Assembly (NCBI RefSeq): GCF_905475345.1
Contig: NC_066588.1
Location: 9,571,001-9,635,000, forward strand
Direction of reading: 5' to 3'
Length of the DNA: 64,000 nt
Source: Vespula vulgaris
Lineage: Eukaryota; Arthropoda; Insecta; Hymenoptera; Vespidae
Below, piece by piece: positions 25,801-37,530 of the stretch. The position numbers and the translations under genes were made by a program. A model generated the notes under the pieces. The model was not told the origin of the DNA and did not search any database. It saw nothing but the letters and a program-made list of their open reading frames with translations. Position 1 is the first letter of the stretch. Each line of letters opens with the position of its first letter.

Positions 25801-28719
25801 TACATAATTTGTTGGGATAGAAGCAATCTAAACAATTCTTATTATTGGTTGGATTTTTATTGGCTTATAACGAACCCGTAACTTTTCAATAAATGTTTTC
25901 ATAGATTCGGATGGTCCTGTAATTGTTGTACTTTTGGGTCCGTTGTGACACACGACGTCGATATCATCCGGACATAAATCTTTTATATCTTTATGACCAA
26001 GTCCTATCAGTGCCACACAGCAATGCGGTATTTTTGCTTCTATTACGGATATTCCTTGGAAATACGCTGCCAATATCGTTTCTTCCGCTGTCAAACTTCC
26101 ATCTGCGTATGCACATCCAAATTCTCCAACAGAATATCCGATTATATAATCCGGTAGAACTCCCATTGAAGTTAAAAGATCCACGAAGCCGATCTGTACA
26201 ATATTTTCCCCATTTTCAGATGTTATCGAATGTATAAAATCTCACAAGTGGTTATATATGAACCTATGTTACCTGAACCGCAGCTGTACCGACGGACGAG
26301 TGCAAGATGTTGTCTAACAAGTTATTTTCTTTTCCAGTCAATATTTCATAAATGTTGAGTTTATGCGACTTCAGCACGGAGTGGCATTTTTCTATTGATT
26401 TAGCGAATATAGGTAACCTTATCAGAGCTTGACCTAATAAATTTCAAATAGAATATAATGCATTGACCTAGTAGATTCAAATGCAATACAATGCACTTAA
26501 TAATTGTAATGATAATTAAATTTTCGACTCTAATATTCTCCTGGAAATATTAGGATAATAATTTTCATACCCATTTCGAGCCACTGCGAGTCCATTCCAG
26601 TAAAGACGAAACATATTGGCTTCTTAGTACCAGAAAAGCATTCAATCTCCCTTACTTCGGTGTCGGATGGTTTAAGATCAGTTATCGTGAATCCTCGATA
26701 TAAATGACCTGGTATTGCTTTATGATGAATATCATGAAGAAGGCGAATAAATTCTATATCTAGTGGTCTGTTATGGATCTATAGAGAAAAATGTAGAAAT
26801 ATTATTTCCAGGATTGTAACAAACTGTATCTCTATCTTGTCTATTAAGCAGTACGTTGGTTCTTTTTACATACTTCATTCAATATGGTGTCTACTGCTTC
26901 TGCGGTACGTCCTGAAACAGCTACAAGTCTGGGTAAATCATCATCTGGCAATCCGTTATTGTGCTTCATTTTTGAGTTTGATCTGAGTAAAACGTGAGCA
27001 TTAGCACCTCCGAAGCCGAAAGAATTAATAGCTATGTATTCTCCATCTAACGGAGTTGGTTGGGTAACAACTTCTAATCGCCCTTCCATAAGTGCTTGCA
27101 CGTCTTTGCGCGGTATATTAAAATTAACATTTGGGGGTATTAGGCCTGATTCCATCGATATAATCACCTAAAATTTGTATAATTATATATGTATATATAT
27201 ATATATATTTATATATAAAAAAGTATATACCTATAATGTGTAATACTAATATACATACTATTAGAACTCGATATATAAATTTTAAATGACTTTGATAATG
27301 TAATGTCGAAGGTATAATAATAGATGATTAATTGTATCGCCTTGTGTTTTTACAAAAACAATATTTACCTTTGCAACGGATGAAATTCCACTGGCTCCTT
27401 CTGTATGTCCTATGTTGGATTTGAGGGAACCAATTTTAAGAGGATTTGCCCTATTTTTAGTGAAAATGTGATCTATAGCATTCAGTTCTTCATGATCACC
27501 GACTCTTGTTCCTGTACCATGAGCTTCGATGTAAGGAATACAAGTCATAGGTATATTGCATTCTTCGTAGAATTTTTTGAAAAGAGTGCTTTGTATTTTG
27601 TTAGATGGAAATGTTATTCCTTCTTCTTTATAACCATCACAATTCGTTTTCGCATGAATAATCGTAGCATATATTCTCTTAGCAGTTTTTGCTTTTTGTA
27701 GAAATACTACAGAGATGCCTTCACCACGGGTGTAACCATTTGCATCTTCGTCGAAAACCTTACAACGACCATCCTGATTCAATAATCCTATCAGAGTCGA
27801 CCAAGTGAAAAATTAGAATAATTATGATAATTAGATGATAAATAATAAATCTTTGTTGAATTTTCTCCAGTTTTACTTTTACCTAAGCAACTAATATGTA
27901 GAGATACGTATGGGTGGAGACATAGATTTGATCCACCGACGATTGCATAATCGCATTGTCCACTGCGTATAGCCCTATAAGCGTGTTCCACCGCGTAAAG
28001 ACTTGAGCTACACGCCGTATCAACCACAAAAGATGGCCCAGTTAGCCCCAACCAAAATGAAATATTTTGAGGCATCATATTCTTGCTACAGCCTGTGATA
28101 CTAATGGTATTTACCTATATTCAAAGAGACGTATTCTTTGTCTTATCCATTCATATAAGTAATCTATAATCTATACGCTGATTGTTTGATCATTTGATGT
28201 ACCTGATGTTTGTCGTGAAACCAGGATGCATCAGAATCGGTGAAACATGTACCTATGAATACACCTGTCTTTGTTCCACGAATATCTTCTGGATTAAACC
28301 CAGCATCTACTATAGCTTCGTAAGTATGTTCGAGCATCATTCTGCTCATAGGATCCATTGTATAAGCTTGCTTAAAGTGTATACCAAAAAATAGTGCATC
28401 GAATTTCTCAATATTGTTTATTTTGCCGATGCGATTTGGAATTTTTGGATGATCTTATGAAATATAATGATAGAAAGATTTTAACGTTAGCGAGCTTACT
28501 CCGTTACATATAATTAGTATAATCAATACCTAGTTTCCAACGACAATTTTCATCGGTGACGCAATCTTTGCAGTTGAAAAGATTATCTTTCAATTCCTCC
28601 ACATTATTGGATTCCGGAAATCTACCAGCGATTCCAGAAATAACAACTTCTTCACCTGGTTCTGGATTAGCAAATTTGAAATATTTGTACGATTCTTTTG
28701 TTTTCTTATGTTCCCTCAT
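19839..28719 (-). CDS. Fatty acid synthase copy A (type I, 2,394 aa, intact)
   Basis: Cytosolic multifunctional enzyme that builds long-chain fatty acids from acetyl-CoA, malonyl-CoA and NADPH. Nineteen exons join in frame. Domain order follows animal FAS. Ketoacyl synthase has DTACSSS (Cys about 182), EAHGTGT and NIGHTEG. Malonyl/acetyl transferase has GYSVGE (Ser about 606; the family usually has GHS) and GMDSQW. Dehydratase has H-x3-G-x4-P (GHVIDGRNLFP, His about 900). A degenerate methyltransferase-like region follows (about 1097-1437). Enoyl reductase has HAGSGGIGQAA. Ketoreductase has GGLGGFG and the S/Y pair in FSSVSCGRGN and TNYGMAN. Acyl carrier protein has LGMDSMM (pantetheine Ser about 2044). 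Thioesterase has GFSFGS (Ser about 2198) and GDH (His about 2365). Length matches animal FAS. The thioesterase argues against a polyketide synthase. The start is the first ATG of exon 1; an upstream non-coding exon is possible. In insects such enzymes supply storage, cuticular and pheromone lipids. Confidence 0.93.
19839..28719 (-). other. Exon map of FAS copy A
   Basis: Coding exons 1-19 in transcript order: 28530-28719, 28203-28453, 27883-28114, 27369-27787, 26874-27167, 26571-26778, 26273-26433, 25876-26193, 25278-25783, 24888-25192, 24413-24817, 23304-24325, 23003-23238, 22223-22916, 21313-22141, 20721-21190, 20375-20629, 20037-20291, 19839-19973. They sum to 7,185 bases (2,395 codons with the stop). 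All introns are GT/AG and short. Approximate domains: KS exons 1-5, MAT 6-9, DH 10-11, pseudo-methyltransferase 12, ER 13-14, KR 15, ACP 16, TE 17-19. The least certain choice is the donor ending exon 11, placed at AAAT|GTAAAA because it alone restores frame and is conserved in copy D. Confidence 0.85.
27187..27206. repeat. (TA)n in intron 4 of FAS copy A
   Basis: Short TA run in the intron between the two C-terminal KS exons. The same intron carries TA-rich microsatellites in copies B (about 32888-32910), C (about 45100-45226) and D (about 59216-59286), longest in C and D. Confidence 0.85.
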
Positions 28720-30432
28720 GATATTTGATCTTTTTTTTTTTTACTATGCGAAATAGAATGAAGGATTTTTAATTGACACTGAAAGTATTTCTTCAATATC
28801 TGTTCGGTATCGACGAATCTCCTTTTATGTATTTGTTACTTATTCCCACAAAAAATTTTTTAACTGATAGCGCCAATACATTTTGTTCTCATTTAATACT
28901 ATTTACTTCGGTGAAAGTTCATATCTTTCTAATTGACACTTAAACCACTTGTTTTTCTATTCATATCACGTAATGCTACGGCATTATTCAGTGATAAAGA
29001 AAGTAACTTTTGTTGTATTACGATATGATTGTGATAACTGGAAATTTTAAATTTACATTTTACAAAGTATATGCACCTTTTCTTCCGGAAACTTTTCCAT
29101 TACAGATAACAATTTGACTAGTAATGGTTGAATTTACATAAAATTGGAAATATCTATGAAGATTAAATATCCATAGTTTAATTTTCCATCGACGTTATAA
29201 AATTTCTACTTGCAAATTATACAGATAAATACTTGTTTCGATTGGAATGATAAAATTTGTTAACAATGAAATAGCATTATTCAATGACAAAGGAGTCAAA
29301 TTTCATCTGAATATGATAAGTATTTGATAGCAGATAGTTTAAAATTTATATTTTAAACGGTCAGTGTGCATTAATGTTTCAAAGTTTATATAACTTTGAA
29401 GTTTATATAACTAAGAATGTAATCGACCGATTATTTCAATAAATATAACATTTCTAAACTTTGAAATTTTTTAAGAATTCTCAAAAAATTCAGAGATCTT
29501 TTTACCATTGGGTAGATTGTCCTAATTTTTTTAAATAACTTTTTATAATAGAGAACAAAAGAAATTGATCTTAAATTTCTTCCCGTAATTTTACAAGCAA
29601 TAAAGGTAGTGCCTCAATATTTGCAGGAAAAGTTTTTTTATCCAGAAATCTATTGAATTGTGTGCATTCTGATCATTTCGGTATGAATAGATTTTTACGA
29701 TGCATATTGAACTATTTTGAACTAAAACTGAATGTAATCGTAATTTATCGCAAAGAAATCAAGAAGAAATTAAAATATACAAAAGATAAGAAAATTAAAA
29801 AATCGGGGAATAAAAATTATAAAATAGAAAATAAAGAGTCCTTTCTTACGGTTTTTTATTATTTCCTTGTGAAAAATTAATTGATGCAACCAATTTTGTG
29901 CCTTAGTACTTAATAATAAATCTATTCATATAAAAGATTATATATTTGAAACTGATCTTTGAACTATCTGTTTCTTTATTCATATGCGGGAATAAATCGA
30001 TACTATTCTGTGCCACCTTTTATTGAGCGAGCTTGGATATTATTCCCATGGAGACGTGATCTCTTCATTTATGTTAAATTTGGAAGATCTATTTATGTTA
30101 AATTTGCAAATTTTATGCTATGGTTGTGTGATAATTCATCAAACTGGTAATAACTCTTTCCAATTTTTTTTTAGATTAGTTTTAAGTAAAATAGATACTT
30201 CGGCAGAAAATATTTCATCGAACAATTATATCACACGTTTGCGCCAGATAATATTCTTTCTGTATCATATTTATTATAATAACTATTATTTGTCGATTTA
30301 TAATTCATTTCCATGAGTTTGGCAAAATTTCAGTTCCATATATCTGGCGCGGTCAGATATATTTTATATGCACTATATCATTTTATACTCATGCATCACT
30401 GATTTATTTCTACATTCACGATATAATTCATT
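28720..30432. other. 5' flank of FAS copy A, duplicated elsewhere, no gene
   Basis: Holds the presumed regulatory region of copy A but no clear TATA box near the ATG. It shares sequence with the 5' flanks of C and D: for example 30020-30160 matches 49005-49130 and 63160-63270, and a reiterated module at about 28980-29140 and 29265-29360 recurs in every flank. Relative to C and D this flank is shorter, implying internal deletion. The open frames at 29653-29880 and 30023-30316 show no domains. Confidence 0.6.
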
Positions 30433-33400
30433 CCAAGTTCAGTCAAAGAAATCTATGAACTGACATTCTTCAAGTCAATTATACCTGCAATTAAGAATTT
30501 ATACGTTAAAGAAAATAATGATAAATAAAGAAAGTTTAGTATGGAAATATATGTACATAAATAAAATCATTAAGTTCAATAATATTAATAATAATATACC
30601 TTGGATAAAAATTACCTATAATGGTTAAAATAGTATCTACAACATTATTTATATCGCTTTCTGCCCGTTTTTCAGCAACTATTACATCAGTAACTATAAA
30701 TTTATCCTATACTAAGAATCTGTCCAGTTCTTATAAACATGATGATATTTTTTGCTAAAGAATACAAACGATAACAAGTTCTTTATCTTTATTCTGCATG
30801 TCAGCAACAAAACCGACATCTCCAATTACTCCCCATTGTATAGTTAATCCAAGCAAATCTTCTTTTACTCTTTTTTCATATATTCTCTTTATAATGAAAT
30901 TAGCCATACCATAATTCGTTTGTCCAGCATTTTCTCTTCCGCATAAGACAGAAGAAAAAACTACGAAGTGTCGAAGATCTGCATAAAGTTTTCTAGTCAT
31001 CTCGTCAAAACATTTTACAGCCCACGCTTTTATTCTAAAAAATTCTTCAAAAGTCAGCGGCATTTGGTTTTTACAAATACTATCTTTCAAAGAAACCGCG
31101 AGATTGAATATACTATCGACTAGTTATCTATTGCGGTTTTCAAAATATACTCACACTTTTCTCGTTTAGCTCCATCGAGAACAAACAGAATCTTAATATT
31201 CACGCCATATGATTCTATTGCTCAACTGATTATTTATTGTTAAATCGACTTTTCCAATTTCTAAAAGTCTATGAGTTAAGAAACGTAGAAACATTTGAAG
31301 TTTATCTTGCGCTATACAATTTAGAACAATGTCTACACTTGCATCATCTGTTTGTTGCAAAATTATTTTCTCGAAGCTAGTATCTCGAGAATTTCCAATA
31401 TGATTATCATTGATACTAAAAAATGTTTCTTTAATGAATTTACATTTTTCTGATGTACAGACTGTAATAAATACTCCACATCCTTCACGAAGGACTAAGT
31501 TTCACAGCTTGACCAATACCACCAATACTAATGTATTTAAATATTTTGTCACCCTTTTACATTTCTCCATCAATGCAAAGTGCAGCGTTACATGTGCAAT
31601 ATACACACGGTTCTGTCGCTGCATCTTCTAAACTCCAACTTTCAGGTATACTTCAAGAAAAAGTTTTATCAAACTAACAAAAATTTGATAATCAGAAATA
31701 ATATCAATCTTGTAATTTTTATTTTGTTCACTTAGTTCGATTAAATCCCATAATACGATGTTCATTAATAATGATTCTATTTTATTCAAAGTTAAGTAAG
31801 ATATCTATTTCTTTTCTTTCTTGTGTTTTTATGTCTGGTACTATTTTTTTTATTGTCAAGATCAAGTCTCAAAATTCAATGATGCATAATGAATACAAAC
31901 AAAATTCTTCTTTTGATAGTTTTTTCTAATTGAACCTTCAACCTAATATATCGTACTTGAAATTTCATGTGACTCTTAGAAAAGATTTTTGTATTACTTC
32001 AACTTTGATAATTTGATAAAATGACTTCACAAACAATAATAGCATGGTAGGTAAGATTGGACTGGAGAGGTAGAAATAACTGATATCTTTATGATCTCCA
32101 AAACGTTCATAGGACATAAAACATTAATAACGAGATTCATTTCGAGTTGTTCGGAGAAAAGTGGTAGTTTGAAAGAAAATTATAGGGCTTTAAAATGTTG
32201 AATTAAAACAGCTCGGAAGATATTCCTGCAGGTTCTTTTTGTAAGCAATTATTAAATCCTAAGAGACCAGATTAAAAGTTTTCTTCTTCAAGAAGTATAA
32301 TTATCGTGTTGGTAATATACTCTTTCTCTTCACTGGTAAGTATAGTTTGCACTTTTTGCATCCAGTGAAATTATAATGTTAATAATATTGCTATTTCCAT
32401 GAATTTTATTTGTCTTTTTTAACCGTATCCAAAATTCCTGAGACGTCATTGTTTTAAATCTATATATAATCGAAATTTCTGTAAAATCGATAAGTTCAAT
32501 GATGTATTACTTTTTTCACGAGATAAAAGGAAAGCTCCATTTTTTATAGATTTTAGAAGTTTTTCGAAGCTGTTCTTTTCTCTATTCTTCGACAAACCAT
32601 ACCCAATATCTAAACTCGTCTTAAAATAGCTACGAATTTAGGCAAATCATCATCTGGTAATCTATTGTTGAGTTTTATTTTTGGGTTTGATTTCAATAAA
32701 ACGTGAGCATTAGCACCACCGAAACCGGAAGAATTAATATCTATGCAATCAATAATTAAAGAAGTTTGCTGGATAACAACTTCGATCTGACCTTCTAGAT
32801 GAGCTTTCAGGTTTTTAGGTGGTCTATTAAAGTTAATATTTGGTGGTATGAGGCCTAACTCCATCAATATTATCGTCTAAAAATGTTATATATACATATA
32901 TATATATTCAAATATAAAAAGAATAGATATAATATATATTAATTTTATAGATAATATACAGAATTACTAGAACTAAATATGTAAATTGTAAATAACTTCG
33001 ATAATAATACATCGAAGATATATAAATGGATAAATAATTGCTTGACCTTGTATTTCAGACAATGTTTACGTTATCAATTGAATAAATTCCACTGGTTCCT
33101 TCGGTATGTCCTATATTTAATATGATTGAACCAATTTTAAGAACATTAGCTTTACAATTAGTGAAAATGTGATCTATAACATTCAGTTCTTCATGATCAT
33201 CGACTCTCGTTCCAGTACCATGACCTTCGATGTAAGGAATACAAGTCGTCGATACATTGCATTCATCGTAGGATTCTTTGAAAAGTGTACTTTGCATTTT
33301 GTTAGATGGAAACGTTATTCCTTCTTCTTTATAATCATCACAATTCGTTTTCATATGAATAATCGTAGCATATATTCTCTTAGCAGTTTTTGCTTTTTGT

Positions 33401-34446
33401 AGAAATGCTACAGAAATGCCTTCACTATGGATGTAACCATTTGCATTTTCATCGAAAATTTTGCAGCGACCATCCTGATTCAACACTCTTGTCAGAGATA
33501 ACCAAGTTTAAGAATTAGAATTATCATGGTAATTAGATGAAAATGTAAAAATTTTCTGCACAATTTGCTATAATCAATACTTAAACGAGATAATTGTTGT
33601 GACACGTATGGGTGGAGGCAAAGATTTGATCCAACAACAATCGCATAATCGCTCTCCGTATAGCCTGATAAGCGTGTACCACCGCGTAAAAACTTGAGCT
33701 ACACCCTGTATCAATCACATAAGATGGTTTAGTTACACCCAACCAAAATAAAATATTTTGAGCCATCATGTCCCTGCTACAGCACGTGATTCCAAAACCA
33801 TTTGTCTATATTCAAACAGAAGTTTTATTTGTCTTTTCCATCCGTGTAAAAAATAATATTATCCCATATATATATTAGAATATACTATATCCTGACCCTT
33901 TAAGTAATCGATCTACATGCTGATCATTTGATCATTTCATATATCTGATGTTTGAAAACTAAAACTAAATGGCTTCGGAATTGAAGAAACTTGTTCCTAT
34001 AAATACATATTATCCCACGAATACATTCTGGATTAATCCCAGAATCTACTACAGCTTCGTAAATATGTTCGAGCATCATTCTGCTCATACGATCCATCGT
34101 ATAATCTTGATTAAAATGTAATCCAAATAATAATGCATCGAATTGTTGAATATTGTTAATTTTGTCAGTTTGCTTTGGAATTTCTGGAGGATCTTTAGAA
34201 ATATGACAATAGAAAAATATTAACGTTAGCTAGCTTATTTCGTTAAATAAAATTAGTATATCGACACCTAGTTTCCAACGACCGTTGTTATCAATGCATT
34301 GCAATTTATAAGATTATCTTCCAATTCTGCCACCTTATTGCATACTGAAAATCTATCAGCGAATTCGGAAATAACAACTTCTTCGCCCGAATCTAGTTTG
34401 ACATATCTGAAGAATACGATTGTTTTGCCTCTTTATAGTTATTCAT
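30433..34446 (-). pseudogene. Fatty acid synthase copy B, gutted pseudogene
   Basis: Recognisable but broken relic of the same gene. KS exons 1-5 survive in degraded form (about 34260-34446, 33900-34190, 33560-33780, 33055-33490, 32610-32880; includes DTGCSSSFYA and IEGHGTGT). At about 32605 the KS sequence jumps to the pseudo-methyltransferase exon, removing the whole MAT and DH regions (about 3 kb in copy A). At about 31215 the ER exon jumps into KR, deleting the KR cofactor motif. Only about 60 bases of the ACP exon remain (30433-30492) and the thioesterase is gone. Many frameshifts and stops are present. It cannot encode a working synthase. The original start region reads MNNYKEAKQSYSSD before a stop. 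Confidence 0.92.
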
Positions 34447-35272
34447 GTTCTTTTTTTATTTCTTATTTCTCCGCGTGAAATAGATTATAGAAAATTGTAC
34501 TGAAAGTGGAATTAATCATACTTTTTCATAATTACTGAAATCGTTAGCGATGATTCTCTTTTTATAACAATGGTTCATATCTCTCGAAAATATTCTTCTC
34601 GAAAATATAACACGCAGCCTACTATGTTTTGATCAGACTTTTTGCTAAGTTATTCAAATGAAAGTAAATACATATCATACTAAACCTTGAATTGCTTGTT
34701 TTTCTAATTCGGTTAGAAAATGTATCAGCACTATTGAATGATAAGAAAGTCAAGTTATGTAATACGATAGATATTTCATTATAGAAAATTTTTAATTTAT
34801 ATCGTACAGAAAGTATATACCATTTTATCCGGATGCTTTCATATCCTGAATGTATTTAATTAATGACCTGAATGTAATTATAAAAAAAGCGAAAAATAAG
34901 AAACGTTTTCGATTTATCAAAATTTTTTTAAAAATTGCTCGAACATTCTGGATGAAAAAATATTTTTAAAAAATTTAATAAAAGTATGTAGGTCATAAAT
35001 AACGGTACAACGAAATGATAACTAGAATACTGAACGTGAAAAATATGTATTTTTGGACTACTGCGTTTTATTACATTATTATTATTATTATCATAATGAT
35101 AATGATAATGATAATGATAATGATAATGATAATGATAATGATAATGATAATGATAATGATAATGATAATGATAATGATAATGATAATGATAATGATAATG
35201 ATAATGATAATGATAATGATAATGATAATGATAATGATAATGATAATGATAATGATAATGATAATGATAATG

Positions 35273-35304
<32 letters not shown>

Positions 35305-37104
35305 GATGATAATGATGATGATGATGATAATAATAATGATGATGATGATGATGACGATGATGATGATGATTATTATTATTATTATTACTATTACTATTAT
35401 AAGTAGTATGAAATAAATAAGTACGCTAAGATATAATATGTAAGTTGCAGATAATCGTATGCCTAATATGAAAAAAGAATAAATTCTGAGAATATATAGG
35501 TAAATACAAAGAGTACAAAAGATATTGTGTAACAAGAATATATATGTGTGATCTGACGTAAAGTAAGAAAATTATATTTTTTCTTTATCAATTATTTATA
35601 CCCTTTGTAGTAGTTAATATAATATTGTGGGAATTTCACTTACTTTATTAATTATTTTTTTAAATTATTAATTATTAGATTATTAAATACTTTTCACAAA
35701 TAATTTATCATAACTTTTGCTTGGTCTTTTATTAAAGAGATCCAGTTCTCGTTTCGTTTTCGTATAGATGGAGTTTTTTGTATAGGGAGAAATGCTGGCT
35801 TTTAAGTTTTTAGCGTATTTCTAGAGTTTTTCAAAATATTCTAATAAAACATTTTTTTATTGAATACTTTTCGAGTCAGAAAACTTGAAAATTATAGTAT
35901 CGTTGACATAAAGTTCATCACAAAAATTGTACTGTCAGTTTTTGTACATAGCAGCATATCAATTTTGAAATTCAATATTTTGATAGTAGTTTGCGCGTAA
36001 GGCACAAGTTAATAATATTTTTAAAATGTTTCGATATTGCCACGTAGAGAGACAATCAGAGCGAAAAATAAAGAGCATAGAACTGAAGTGAAAATGTTCC
36101 GATATACAGACAGCGATTAGATAAAATAATATAAACCATGTGCCTTCTTATGTATATTTTATATCAATATTTAAATAAATTTGCATTGTAATACATCTAA
36201 AAGCAGGAAAGATTCATTACACAGATAAATAGTGTTGATAGAGAAATTGTGTAAATAACAAACGCAAACGAGAGAGCAATAATCTATTCGGTTATTCGGA
36301 AACTAAACGCAACTGATCGCTCTCGTCAAAACCTTAATAAGAGAAGTCAAGCTTTGCGTGTCCTATACTATGAGTGACAAATGTATGTTTATTGCGACCG
36401 ATACACATATAATTGGTGGAATAGTATCTTTCATTTATCAATTTTATCTGAATAATTTTCCGACAATATTTAAATTTTATTCCAAGTTCTTCATTTCAGG
36501 TAAATAACTCCAACCAATCATCAAGTCTCTTGGTAAGTAGGCTTCGTCTATAGAAATGAAAAAAAAAGTGTTGCGCGAAACATCAAATACAAAAAAAAAT
36601 AAATTTCAGACCAGTATGATTAGACCAAAAGATGTATTATCATCTAAAATATTGCACCATAATCTTAAAGTATTAGGTATTTCTATTAAATTATTAAGTC
36701 AAATTATAGTAGATGTAAGGCGTGTTATGACTCATATGTTCGTTAAAAGAAGATATTATTGTTTAAATATCGGCTTATAGTATTCCGTATACATGAAAGA
36801 TTGTGTAAAAAAAGAAGTCAAAGAAACTATAAATTATTTAAATTTAGCCATACGGAAAATGAGAATCTCAATGTTTACTCATCGTAATGCAAAAGATAAC
36901 TAATTCAGTAAATATCAAAGTTAGTTAAAAGTTGATGTAAACAGACAACCATTGCACGTTTTTAACTATGTTTAAATAAATATGCTATTATTTAAATGTT
37001 AGTCTGTTAAACTTCGCGCACGTTTTAAATTTTTTTCGATCTTTACGCGAAATTAAAAAAAAATCTGATTCGATAACGGTTAATGTAAATGACAAACTCA
37101 TTTT
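34447..37104. other. 5' flank of relic B and spacer, no supported gene
   Basis: 34730-34880 carries the flank module seen upstream of the other FAS copies, and 36240-36400 resembles 50000-50100 upstream of copy C, so this is the flank of unit B. The plus-strand open frame at 36556-36780 (74 aa, Lys-rich) has no domain. A large ATAATG microsatellite occupies 35092-35300. Confidence 0.5.
35092..35400. repeat. (ATAATG)n hexanucleotide microsatellite
   Basis: About 34 perfect copies of ATAATG to about 35300, then a degenerate GAT/ATG-rich tail to about 35400. Open frames over it on both strands (Asp-Asn, Met-Ile and poly-Ile) are artefacts of the repeat. It lies between relic B and copy C. Confidence 0.95.
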
Positions 37105-37395
37105 TATTAAATGTAAAGAATGAAGAATTGGAGATAACTAAAGACGTATTTTCTTATTTTTAACACAGAAAAACTTTCAAAAGCTTAATAAAATGCTTGA
37201 TAGAGTTATTGCGGCTTATTCATGTGAACACCAAGAAACGCATTTCCAAGAGCGAATGGAAAAATCTGTATATCGGCTTACGCATGCAAAAAAAGGAAGC
37301 AATCGATTATTTCATGAAACCAAAACACAACATATTCAAGCATATATATGAAAATCAATGATCGTGTTATAAGCTTTTTCTCTTTAATTGCAAAG
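37105..37395 (+). repeat. Duplicated block in the 3' flank of FAS copy C
   Basis: Direct match to 16690-17028. It is followed at once by sequence that in copy A lies 2.4 kb further on (19457), so the intervening segment is missing here. Confidence 0.75.
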
Positions 37396-37459
37396 TTATA
37401 ATCTAGAACAAGCATCAAAATAAAAAGGAATCGAGCACGATAAAATTATATTATAACTA

Positions 37460-37464
37460 TATAA

Positions 37465-37517
<53 letters not shown>

Positions 37518-37530
37518 TACATATATATAC
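37460..37530. repeat. (TA)n microsatellite in the 3' flank of copy C
   Basis: TA-rich run. The homologous position in copy A (about 19530-19560) has only a short run. Confidence 0.9.

Noticed and set aside
19839..28719. A run of same-strand ORFs resembling an operon of polyketide-synthase modules
   Set aside because: The ORFs are exons of one eukaryotic gene. They are separated by short GT/AG introns, keep phase across every join, and give the single-chain animal FAS order ending in a thioesterase.
35015..35535. Overlapping ORFs of 117-154 codons (Asp-Asn, Met-Ile and poly-Ile)
   Set aside because: They are produced entirely by the ATAATG microsatellite in different frames.
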